Below are positions 48,683 to 55,717 of a stretch of DNA of 64,000 nucleotides, in pieces. This DNA comes from Pseudomonas paraversuta. Lineage in GTDB: Bacteria > Pseudomonadota > Gammaproteobacteria > Pseudomonadales > Pseudomonadaceae. The stretch's first letter is position 1. Every line of letters begins with the position of its first letter. The DNA is taken from the NCBI RefSeq assembly GCF_904063065.1, contig NZ_CAJFCL010000001.1, positions 186,001-250,000 of the forward strand, read 5' to 3'. The notes below the pieces were generated by a model. The model was not told where the DNA came from. It made no database searches and saw only the letters and a program-made list of their open reading frames with translations. The translations under genes and the position numbers were made by a program.

Positions 48683-48839
48683 CTGTAGGAGCGAGCTTGC
48701 CTCGCGATCTTTTGATCTTTTGATCTTTTGATCTTTTGATCTTTTGATCTTTTGATCTTTTGATCTTTTGATCTTTTGATCTTTTGATCTTTTGATCTTT
48801 TGATCTTGTAAGCGCTCGCGAGCAAGCTCGCTCCTACAG
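48683..48839. repeat. REP doublet with an expanded loop
   Basis: An inverted REP pair (CTGTAGGAGCGAGCTTGC and its complement) is separated by a loop of about 100 bases made of an 8-bp tandem repeat. Just upstream, at 48663-48684, GAACCCT occurs three times in a row. Confidence 0.9.
48706..48801. repeat. Twelve perfect copies of GATCTTTT
   Basis: Exactly 96 bases consist of twelve identical 8-bp units, followed by the partial unit GATCTT. The unit resembles the GATCTT found in the loops of other REP pairs in this window, suggesting growth by slippage from one loop. Confidence 0.95.
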
Positions 48840-48886
48840 AGGTGGAACGGGTTATGGGCTACACCATGAATTCAAGGAATGACCTT

Positions 48887-50068
48887 ATGAACCCGCTGCA
48901 ATTGAGCATTGAAAATTCCCTGCCTGAGGACTGGCAGCGCGCGACGCTGGTCGGGCGTGTGTGCTTGCCGGGTGTACGCGGCGGTCCGGCGGTGGTGGTG
49001 ATTCGTGACGGTGAAGTCATTGACTGCAGCGCACAGTTCCCGACCCTGAGCCTGCTGCTGGATACACAGAATCCGTTACAGGCAGTACGTGAAATCAGCG
49101 GTCACTCCCTGGGGACGATCCAGGATCTGCTGGCCAACAGTGGCGAACAGCGCGACCCGGCCAGACCCTGCCTGCTGGCCCCCGCTGACCTGCAAGTGAT
49201 CAAGGCCGCAGGGGTCACCTTTGCCGCCAGCATGATCGAACGGGTGATCGAGGAAAAAGCCGGGGGCGATGCCCTGAGGGCCGAGCAGGTACGCGCCCTG
49301 GTGCAAGAGGTGATCGGTGACAACCTGCGCGACCTGCGCCCCGGATCGCCCGAGGCCATGCGTCTGAAGCAGGTATTGATTGAACAAAACATGTGGTCGC
49401 AGTATCTGGAAGTCGGTATCGGGCCCGACGCCGAAATCTTCACCAAGGCACCGATTCTGGCCGCCGTGGGCAGCGGCAACGCAATCGGTGTCCACCCCGG
49501 GTCCAGCTGGAACAACCCGGAACCGGAAGTGGTGCTGGCCGTCGACAGCCGGGGGCAGATTCATGGTGCAACCCTGGGTAATGACGTCAACCTGCGTGAC
49601 TTCGAAGGGCGCAGCGCATTGCTGCTGAGCAAGGCCAAGGACAACAACGCCTCTTGCGCACTCGGCCCGTTCATTCGCCTGTTTGACGAACATTTCAGCC
49701 TCGACGATGTACGCCGCTGCGAAGTGACCTTGCGCGTCGAAGGGCGGGACGGTTACGTGCTCAATGGCAAAAGCTCCATGGGCCAGATCAGCCGCGACCC
49801 GGCCGACCTGGCGCAACAGACCCTCAATGAAAATCACCAGTATCCGGACGGATTCGTGCTGTTCCTCGGCACCCTGTTCGCCCCGACCGACGACCGCGAC
49901 CAGCCGGGCCAGGGTTTCACCCACAAGGAAGGCGACGTGGTGAGCATTGCCAGCGGCAAGCTGGGCGCCCTGCACAACCGCGTGACCAGCAGCGACCAGG
50001 CGCCGCAATGGTCATTCGGCGTGGCCGCGCTGATGAAGAATCTGGCGGGCCGGGGCTTGCTGGGGTAA
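48887..50068 (+). CDS. FAH-domain protein, XylX-like 2-keto-3-deoxy-pentonate dehydratase
   Basis: The 393-residue protein has an N-terminal domain of about 110 residues and a C-terminal fumarylacetoacetate-hydrolase fold, with WNNPEPEVVLAVDSRGQIHG, TLGNDVNLRDFEGRSALLL and KDNNASCALGPFIRLFD. This layout and length fit XylX/AraD1-type enzymes that convert 2-keto-3-deoxy-xylonate or -arabinonate to alpha-ketoglutarate semialdehyde. The start at 48887 follows AAGGAA. It follows an IlvD/Edd-type dehydratase, the preceding enzyme in that pathway. No semialdehyde dehydrogenase gene is in the window. Confidence 0.8.
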   Translation: MNPLQLSIENSLPEDWQRATLVGRVCLPGVRGGPAVVVIRDGEVIDCSAQFPTLSLLLDTQNPLQAVREISGHSLGTIQDLLANSGEQRDPARPCLLAPADLQVIKAAGVTFAASMIERVIEEKAGGDALRAEQVRALVQEVIGDNLRDLRPGSPEAMRLKQVLIEQNMWSQYLEVGIGPDAEIFTKAPILAAVGSGNAIGVHPGSSWNNPEPEVVLAVDSRGQIHGATLGNDVNLRDFEGRSALLLSKAKDNNASCALGPFIRLFDEHFSLDDVRRCEVTLRVEGRDGYVLNGKSSMGQISRDPADLAQQTLNENHQYPDGFVLFLGTLFAPTDDRDQPGQGFTHKEGDVVSIASGKLGALHNRVTSSDQAPQWSFGVAALMKNLAGRGLLG

Positions 50069-50084
50069 AGGACGACTGTCGCCA

Positions 50085-50115
50085 CCCCGAGCGCATGCAC
50101 GCCATGCACTCGGGG
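50085..50115. other. Strong hairpin without T-run after the XylX-like gene
   Basis: CCCCGAG and CTCGGGG enclose a second stem GCATG/CATGC with a 5-nt loop. No T-run follows on either strand, so it may stabilise the 3' end or be a weak terminator. Confidence 0.55.
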
Positions 50116-50176
50116 CCGTCGCCATCACGGCCCGGGTGTTACCTGCCGCAACCCTTTTCGTGTAATATCCGGCGCT

Positions 50177-50252
50177 GGGTGCCACCGCAACAACGCGGCA
50201 GGGCAGGTTAATTTAGCGAAGGTCGGGCCGCCATCGCGGAGTCGCCGCACCT
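50177..50252 (+). ncRNA. Structured nhaA leader, candidate nhaA-I (Li+/Na+-responsive) riboswitch
   Basis: GGTGC (50178-50182) can pair with GCACC (50247-50251), which ends directly at the start codon. Inside lie two hairpins, CCGC-N6-GCGG (50185-50198) and CCGC-CATC-GCGG (50228-50239), and the unpaired stretch CAGGTTAATTTAGCGAAGG. The only ribosome-binding-like sequence, GGAG (50238-50241), overlaps the second hairpin. Position and shape fit the nhaA-I motif described upstream of nhaA in proteobacteria; I recall the class but cannot score the match. Confidence 0.55.
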
Positions 50253-51461
50253 ATGAGTCATGAACCCTCGCGTCTGGATAAAGCCGCAAACACCCGCAAG
50301 TCTGCTTCCTCCCTCGCGTTTATCACGCGCTTTTTCGCCGCTGAATCTGCGGGCGGCTTGATCCTGATGGCCTCTGCCCTGGCAGCCCTGCTGCTGGCAA
50401 ACTCCCCCTGGGCTGCTGCCTACTTCTCCACCCTGCAAATCAAACTCGCCGGACTCTCCATCGAGCACTGGATCAATGATGGCCTGATGGCGATCTTCTT
50501 CCTGCTGGTGGGCCTTGAGATCAAGCGTGAAATGCTCGCAGGTCAGTTATCCAGCTGGAGCCAGCGCGCGCTTCCGGGGTTTGCCGCACTGGGCGGCATG
50601 CTGCTCCCGGCCCTGATCTATATCGCCGTCAACTGGGGCAACTCGCAAACTATCGGCGGCTGGGCCATCCCCGCGGCAACCGATATCGCGTTTGCGCTGG
50701 GGGTACTGTCACTGCTGGGCAAGCGGGTTCCCGTTTCGTTGAAGATCTTTCTGGCGGCGCTGGCGATTCTCGATGACCTGGGGGCGGTACTGATCATCGC
50801 CCTGTTCTACACCAGCGGCCTGTCCATCAGCATGTTGCTGGCCTCCGTGGCTGTGGTTGCGGTGCTGGTGGTGCTCAATCGCTGCGGTGTACGCCGACTC
50901 GCCCCTTACCTGATAGCCGGCGCCCTGCTCTGGTTCTTCATGCTGCAATCGGGCATCCACGCGACACTGGCCGGGGTCATCCTTGCCCTGTGCATTCCGC
51001 TGGGTAACACGGAACACAAACACCAATCCCCTCTGCTCCACCTCGAAGAAAAGCTGCATCCGTGGGTCGCTTTCGCCGTGGTCCCCATCTTTGGCTTTGC
51101 CAATGCCGGTGTATCCCTGGCCGGCATTTCCCCAGGTGACCTGCTGGACCCGGTACCGCTCGGGGTCACTCTGGGTCTGTTGCTGGGTAAACAACTGGGC
51201 GTCTTCGGCCTGGCCGCCCTGGCCATCCGCTTTGGCCTGGCAAAACTGCCCGAGGGTAGCAACTGGATCCAGCTCTATGGCGTGGCACTGCTGTGCGGTA
51301 TCGGCTTCACCATGAGCCTGTTCATTGGCGCCCTGGCATTCCCGGGGGCCCCGCATCTGGTGGATGAAGTGAAAGTCGGCGTGCTGATGGGCTCCATCCT
51401 GTGTGCCATCCTCGGCGTCGTGGTACTGATGAAGGCCGGCCGTCAAAAGGCATCTGCCTGA
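50253..51461 (+). CDS. nhaA: Na+/H+ antiporter NhaA
   Basis: NhaA exports sodium or lithium in exchange for protons across the inner membrane. The 402-residue chain has about twelve membrane segments. The key motifs are [39 protein letters not shown] and [20 protein letters not shown], the last holding the paired Asp residues of the ion site. A 16-residue cytosolic tail precedes helix 1. The structured leader directly before the ATG suggests translational control by an ion. Confidence 0.95.
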   Translation: MSHEPSRLDKAANTRKSASSLAFITRFFAAESAGGLILMASALAALLLANSPWAAAYFSTLQIKLAGLSIEHWINDGLMAIFFLLVGLEIKREMLAGQLSSWSQRALPGFAALGGMLLPALIYIAVNWGNSQTIGGWAIPAATDIAFALGVLSLLGKRVPVSLKIFLAALAILDDLGAVLIIALFYTSGLSISMLLASVAVVAVLVVLNRCGVRRLAPYLIAGALLWFFMLQSGIHATLAGVILALCIPLGNTEHKHQSPLLHLEEKLHPWVAFAVVPIFGFANAGVSLAGISPGDLLDPVPLGVTLGLLLGKQLGVFGLAALAIRFGLAKLPEGSNWIQLYGVALLCGIGFTMSLFIGALAFPGAPHLVDEVKVGVLMGSILCAILGVVVLMKAGRQKASA

Positions 51462-51521
51462 TCCGTGCCGGGGTGCGTCCGATCACGGGCGCACCTGCGG
51501 GGTAACCCGCTCCCTCCCGCC

Positions 51522-51557
51522 AAAGCCCCGCCAGGTCGAACCTGAGCGGGGCTTTTT
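51522..51557 (+). terminator. Rho-independent terminator of nhaA
   Basis: AAAGCCCCGC pairs with GCGGGGCTTTTT; an inner CAGGT/ACCTG stem extends the hairpin, and a T5 run follows. Confidence 0.9.
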
Positions 51558-51730
51558 AGTGCGCGACTGGTTGAGCATTACTGCTGCTGGTTCGGGGTTT
51601 TTGGCAGGTGCTTGCCATTATCCGGCTGACTACTAGACTCCCGCTCCTCGCGAACAGGCTGATGTTGGGCAGTAGCTTTCGCAAAAAACTGCAGGATCGC
51701 AGTTTTCAAATACTCAGGAGAGGATTGAAC

Positions 51731-51916
51731 ATGACTCGCAAAGAGCAATCACCTTTAGCACTTAAAAACCAAGCTGCCGCACTCCATTTTCTCGATCAAA
51801 CGATGGGTCACACCTTGAGTTCCCGGATGGCGCTACTGTGGCGGATATCGCAGGCGCAAGGGAGAGGACCAGGAAAGCGTTTGAACCGTTGTCGGCCAGC
51901 GCAGCTCTGCGACTGA
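51731..51916 (+). pseudogene. Small or broken gene of unknown function
   Basis: An ATG with a good ribosome site (AGGAGAGG) opens a frame of 61 codons that starts plausibly (MTRKEQSPLALKNQAAALHF, then LDQTMGHTL) but turns into an unlikely, basic, Trp/Cys-containing tail. Around 51810-51840 the neighbouring frame takes over with FPDGATVADIAGARERTRKA and stays open to 52035. This pattern suggests one frameshift in a gene of about 100 residues. I do not recognise the protein. The rest of the 51558-52114 gap shows nothing else clear. Confidence 0.35.
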
Positions 51917-52114
51917 AGCGCATCATTGATACGGGCTTACGTATCAATCATCGAGACCTGCGCGGTGTAACGAGCAATGTACGGAGCAGCATGGCATTTT
52001 CGAGATCATTCCCTGCCCGGGATATTGGGCAATGATCGATGCTGCTTCGCCTGCGTGATTGGCCACTGCTCGTAGCCAGCGACAACGTTCTTACTCCTTT
52101 CGGAGAGCCTCTGC

Positions 52115-53611
52115 ATGAATACACTCGCCATAGTCGGCGCCGGTGCTGCTGGCGTCGCGACTTTTATTGCTGCGGTCAGAGCCCAAGTGGCACGAAGCAT
52201 CTACATGATCGATCCGCAGCCAATTGGTCCGGGCGCAGCATTCTCAAATACTGACAACGATATTCTCTGTAATACCTCGGTCGACACCATGTCGGTGCTG
52301 CACGACATGCCGCTGGATTTTCTTGAGCACCTGCGGTGCGAGGGCTACGCCTTTACAGCCGAAAGTTTTGTCCCGCGGTTTCTGGTAGGCCGATATCTGG
52401 CCAGCCGGTTTCTGCAGTACTCAGCCATTGCCCGTGAGCAGGGAGTACGGGTTCAGTATGTTTGCAGCAGGTTCAAGGCATTGAAAGTTCATGGCCATCG
52501 CCATTACGAGCTTGAGTTCTGTGACGTGCAGATGAAACCAGCCCCCTCACTGAGGGCGACCGATGTGGTGTTCTGTACGGGGTTTGGGCCGCCACACATA
52601 CCGGCAGTTGCCCGGCCTTTTTTCAACCACTCGAGCTTCATCAAGAACCCCTACCCTGAAGCAAGCATGCTGGCCATGATTCCTGAGAATTCCCGGGTGC
52701 TCATCATGGGTAGCAAGCTCTCGGCCATCGACAGTGCAATCGTTCTGTGCCGCGACGGACATCAAGTGACCATGCTATCGCCGTCAGGAGAGTTCCCCTC
52801 TGTGCGCGCCCGCTTCATGCGCAGTCCAAAAATGGCATTCGACGTTGAGGCCATTGCAGCAGTAATGAAGCCGGAGCAACACGAAGCGCAAACCTGCAGC
52901 CCTGCCATGGGCTATAGATACCTGAACTATTTCTCCAGGGTGCTTCGCCAGAACCTGGGCAAGGACTGGAGCCTGCAGTTCTCCCGTGCATCAAGCGTTG
53001 TCGACAGGCTAAGGGAGGAGGTGGAAATTGCCGGCAGCGGTGCCAGTCACTGGCAGGAATACGTGGTTGATTTCATGCATGCCATCAACCGGCTGCACAG
53101 CAAGGGTGACCTCTATTTCGAGGGTTGCTTCCATCCCGCCTTCGAGCAGCTGCTTTACCGATACATATCCGCACTGGCACTCCCCAACGCACGCAAGCTG
53201 CTGAAGTACTTGGAGGACGGTGTTCTGTGTGTGCAGAGCGGCGAAGTAACCCGTATCGGCTACTCCCAGGGTCGCCCTCACCCATGGCGGGTGAACTGGG
53301 CCGCAGGCGACCACCGCTTTGACGCCATTGTCTCGGCTACTGGCTACCACCAGTCCAGATATGTCATGGGCGATGACGGCAAGATTGAGCTGGACATGCG
53401 CGGCGATCGCAGCCAAAGACAGCCGATTACTGTCTTGCCGACCATGGCAGGGGCCCATGAAAGCTTCGGTGAGCACGAGAGCATCTGGTTCCTGGGCGCG
53501 CCGGCCAGACCCCGGCTGTGGCACCCGAATGCACTTGTGGTGGTCACCCCGATGGCAAACCGGATAATCGAGAGCATGCGCCGGCTGCCCCAGGTCGGGA
53601 GTGCTGCTTGA
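52115..53611 (+). CDS. FAD/NAD(P)-binding protein of unknown substrate
   Basis: The 498-residue protein begins with a dinucleotide-binding motif (LAIVGAGAAGVATFIAAVRA), followed by PIGPGAAFSNTDNDILCNTS and a second nucleotide-binding motif near residue 195 (VLIMGSKLSAIDSAIVLCRD). FDAIVSATGYHQSR near the C-terminus is the ATG-type motif of such flavoproteins. It resembles the FAD-NAD(P)-binding family (NAD_binding_9) found with siderophore or secondary-metabolite genes. Codon use is less GC-biased than in neighbouring genes, which may mean acquisition. A strong terminator follows, so it is a single-gene unit. Confidence 0.75.
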   Translation: MNTLAIVGAGAAGVATFIAAVRAQVARSIYMIDPQPIGPGAAFSNTDNDILCNTSVDTMSVLHDMPLDFLEHLRCEGYAFTAESFVPRFLVGRYLASRFLQYSAIAREQGVRVQYVCSRFKALKVHGHRHYELEFCDVQMKPAPSLRATDVVFCTGFGPPHIPAVARPFFNHSSFIKNPYPEASMLAMIPENSRVLIMGSKLSAIDSAIVLCRDGHQVTMLSPSGEFPSVRARFMRSPKMAFDVEAIAAVMKPEQHEAQTCSPAMGYRYLNYFSRVLRQNLGKDWSLQFSRASSVVDRLREEVEIAGSGASHWQEYVVDFMHAINRLHSKGDLYFEGCFHPAFEQLLYRYISALALPNARKLLKYLEDGVLCVQSGEVTRIGYSQGRPHPWRVNWAAGDHRFDAIVSATGYHQSRYVMGDDGKIELDMRGDRSQRQPITVLPTMAGAHESFGEHESIWFLGAPARPRLWHPNALVVVTPMANRIIESMRRLPQVGSAA

Positions 53612-53677
53612 AGCCAAAAGAGACAGGTTTGCGCAAGTCGTCGAAGGATGGCCCATGAAGTGAAACCGATTCACCTG

Positions 53678-53705
53678 AAAAAGGGCCTGTACAGGCCCTT
53701 TTTTT
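53678..53705. terminator. Bidirectional terminator
   Basis: AAAAAGGGCCTGT and ACAGGCCCTTTTTTT form a near-perfect palindrome with A and T runs. It lies between the flavoprotein gene (+) and the acetyltransferase-Rnk gene (-). Confidence 0.9.
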
Positions 53706-53757
53706 GCTAGTCGCACACGACTTCGAGGGCGGCGGTACGACTGAGCAAAAGGCGCGA

Positions 53758-54669
53758 TTACAGGTGGAAATGGCCCGCGGCCTCTGGCTGGTAAAGCACT
53801 TTCCTGATCTCGATCCGGCGGGTGCGATCAGAAATTCGCCAGTCGATGGCGTCCCCCTCCTGATAACCCAGAATGGCGGCGCCGATGTCGGAATAGACGG
53901 AATGCTTCCCTGCGTTGCTGTCCGCATCTTCAGGGTAAACCAGAGCCACTTCGATCTCTTCGTCGTCCAGCTGCAGCAAGGCCCTGGAGTTCATCGTGAC
54001 GACATTGCATGCCACCTGCTGCGGCTTGACGACAATGGCTCGCTCAAGCTCATGCTCGAGTTCAACCACGGCCGGGCCTTGCTCGAGCACGATCAGACTC
54101 TCCAGTCTGGCCTTGTCGATTTCAGTGATGTAGATCCTGGTGGAGTCGCCAACGGCACCTTCGCGCAACAACTGGCGATAGCGCCCCGCCGTCATGGAAA
54201 ATGACTTCAATGTCGGGGTTTCGCTCTCGAGCACAAAGCCGCTGCGCACAAAGGCTTTCAGCGAGCGCCCGTTGTCAGGGTGGATCTTGGCGATGAGCTT
54301 CTGGGCCCGCATATCGAGGAAGGCCAGTTTCATGCCTTCGCGGATCGTGCGGGCGCCAAGGTTGCGGCCCCATTTGTCACTGTCCCCGATGACCAGGACA
54401 ATCTCGCAATTGGGCCCGGTCTTGATTAGACGGACAAAGCCCACCGGGGCGTCATGCCGGTCATAGGCCATGAAGAATCGGCCGCCCTGGTTGAATAGAT
54501 GGGTCAGGATCGGCGATTGAGTCCGATCGATAGCTTGCCCGATGGAGCGAGAGACATGACGCGAATCGCTCAGATAGCAGGTAACGCGCTCATCCTCCAA
54601 CCAATCCATCAGCGTCAGCGCGTGCGCCCGAGTAATTTCAGGGCACAGAGAAACGAAAGGCTTGTTCAT
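53758..54669 (-). CDS. GNAT acetyltransferase fused to a nucleoside diphosphate kinase regulator (Rnk/GreA-GreB C-terminal) domain
   Basis: Residues 1-165 look like a RimJ/RimL-type GNAT domain (FMAYDRHDAPVGFVRLIKTG; acetyl-CoA region DKWGRNLGARTIREGMKLAF; IHPDNGRSLKAFVRSGF). Residues from about 175 match Rnk, with IYITEIDKARLESLIVL, VVTMNSRALLQLDDEE, SVYSDIGAAILGYQEGDAID and WRI. Rnk-type domains bind RNA polymerase near the secondary channel, so the fusion may direct an acetyltransferase to the polymerase. I chose the ATG at 54669; a GTG three codons upstream is possible. The product is 303 residues. Confidence 0.8.
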   Translation of the reverse strand: MNKPFVSLCPEITRAHALTLMDWLEDERVTCYLSDSRHVSRSIGQAIDRTQSPILTHLFNQGGRFFMAYDRHDAPVGFVRLIKTGPNCEIVLVIGDSDKWGRNLGARTIREGMKLAFLDMRAQKLIAKIHPDNGRSLKAFVRSGFVLESETPTLKSFSMTAGRYRQLLREGAVGDSTRIYITEIDKARLESLIVLEQGPAVVELEHELERAIVVKPQQVACNVVTMNSRALLQLDDEEIEVALVYPEDADSNAGKHSVYSDIGAAILGYQEGDAIDWRISDRTRRIEIRKVLYQPEAAGHFHL

Positions 54670-54865
54670 CTTCAACACACATATTTGTAAAAGGATGAAA
54701 GCCCTTCATGGCTATGGCCATGACGGTTCTTTCGGCAACCGGCTATCTTAAGACATAACGCGAGTAATGCCGAACAGGGTGGAGGACATTCGACACCGTT
54801 CAGCTCTGCCGGCGGGGGCCAAACTCAGGACTAACAGTAACAATCCCTTAACCACCGGCTACAAA

Positions 54866-54899
54866 AAAGCCCCGATCAGCAACATATGATCGGGGCTTT
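54866..54899 (-). terminator. Terminator downstream of tRNA-Arg(CCU)
   Basis: AAAGCCCCGATCA pairs with TGATCGGGGCTTT; on the minus strand a run of T follows, ending the tRNA transcript. T bases on the plus side make it potentially bidirectional. Confidence 0.85.
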
Positions 54900-54977
54900 C
54901 TTTTGCCTGCAGCTGGCACCTTGCTGTCACCGTCGTTTGCACGGTAAGTCGAGAATAGCTGGAGGTCTTGAATTGTA

Positions 54978-55054
54978 TGGTGTCCCAGGCGGGGTTCGAA
55001 CCTGCAACCTTCCCCTTAGGAGGGGGATGCTCTATCCAATTGAGCTACTGAGAC
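54978..55054 (-). tRNA. tRNA-Arg (anticodon CCU)
   Basis: A 77-nt cloverleaf with acceptor arms GTCTCAG/CTGGGAC, anticodon loop CTCCTAA, T-loop GGTTCGAACCC and encoded CCA. It reads the rare AGG codon. Confidence 0.95.
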
Positions 55055-55290
55055 AAATCATGTGCACTGCACGCGGTGTGCGGTGCGATCAACGGCGTGC
55101 ATGGTAACGGGCAAGGCTTTATTTGTCATGTCGTGCGTTGGCTTTTTAACTGTCACAAGCATCGCGTACAAGTCTCGCACCCACAGAGGTCCTGCCCTGC
55201 CCCGAATATGTTGCCGTTGCCCAGGCTCGCCGGGGCGATCAATTGCAGGCGCCCCGCTGCTGATAAAGGGTCATGAGCACGGTCAAATAG

Positions 55291-55300
55291 TCGTATACAA
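55291..55300. promoter_or_regulatory. GTATAC dyad, imperfect copy
   Basis: TCGTATACAA differs by one base from the perfect palindrome at 55548-55557 and, like it, continues with AA. Confidence 0.4.
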
Positions 55301-55547
55301 AATGTCACGTAACGGTGCACCAGAAATTCAAATACTGCTTTTTTGCATCAAAAAGTAACAACCCCGCAAATGGCCATCATCGCCAATCGTCCATGCTTTT
55401 ATCCCTCGTCTGATCTTCCCGCTCGAAATCTTGAAAAATAAAATCCATATTTTTCAGTCAGATAAATAGCAACTTTGAAATCTTCCGCTGCTGATAGCCA
55501 CACGCAATTTTTCGCTGGCATGAATATCGCTTACACCCACACGTCAC

Positions 55548-55557
55548 TTGTATACAA
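55548..55557. promoter_or_regulatory. TTGTATACAA palindrome, possible regulator site
   Basis: A perfect 10-bp palindrome of the type bound by several GntR-family regulators, 160 bases before the transporter ATG. No regulator gene is adjacent. Confidence 0.45.
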
Positions 55558-55717
55558 AACAGACAAAAACTAAGTACACGTTATTTCGTGGCCTGCGGCA
55601 TTAAGCAGGCATACCGCGGACTTTCATAACCAGTGATTCTCGCTAGCCGTGACGAAGATTTGTCGAGCCCGTGCTCATGAACAGTCATCACGCTGCAGGT
55701 ATCAGGAGCTTGCCAGA

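Larger units (their letters stand above)
55055..55717. other. Long intergenic region upstream of the NCS1 transporter
   Basis: No convincing gene is present in these 660 bases, which are more AT-rich than the surroundings between 55370 and 55600. Two TATAC-containing dyads are described separately. Short frames here lack ribosome sites and pseudomonad codon bias. Confidence 0.6.

Noticed and set aside
47446..48825. 459-codon minus-strand frame starting in KIKRSKDQ repeats
   Set aside because: The repeat peptide is the translation of the 8-bp microsatellite; the rest is antisense to the IlvD/Edd dehydratase.
51700..55060. Genomic island inserted at tRNA-Arg(CCU)
   Set aside because: No integrase gene and no repeated tRNA 3' end were found on the other side of the 51.7-54.7 kb genes.
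55062..55358. 98-codon frame after tRNA-Arg(CCU)
   Set aside because: It starts at the edge of the tRNA and has Cys/Arg-rich composition without codon bias; treated as non-coding.
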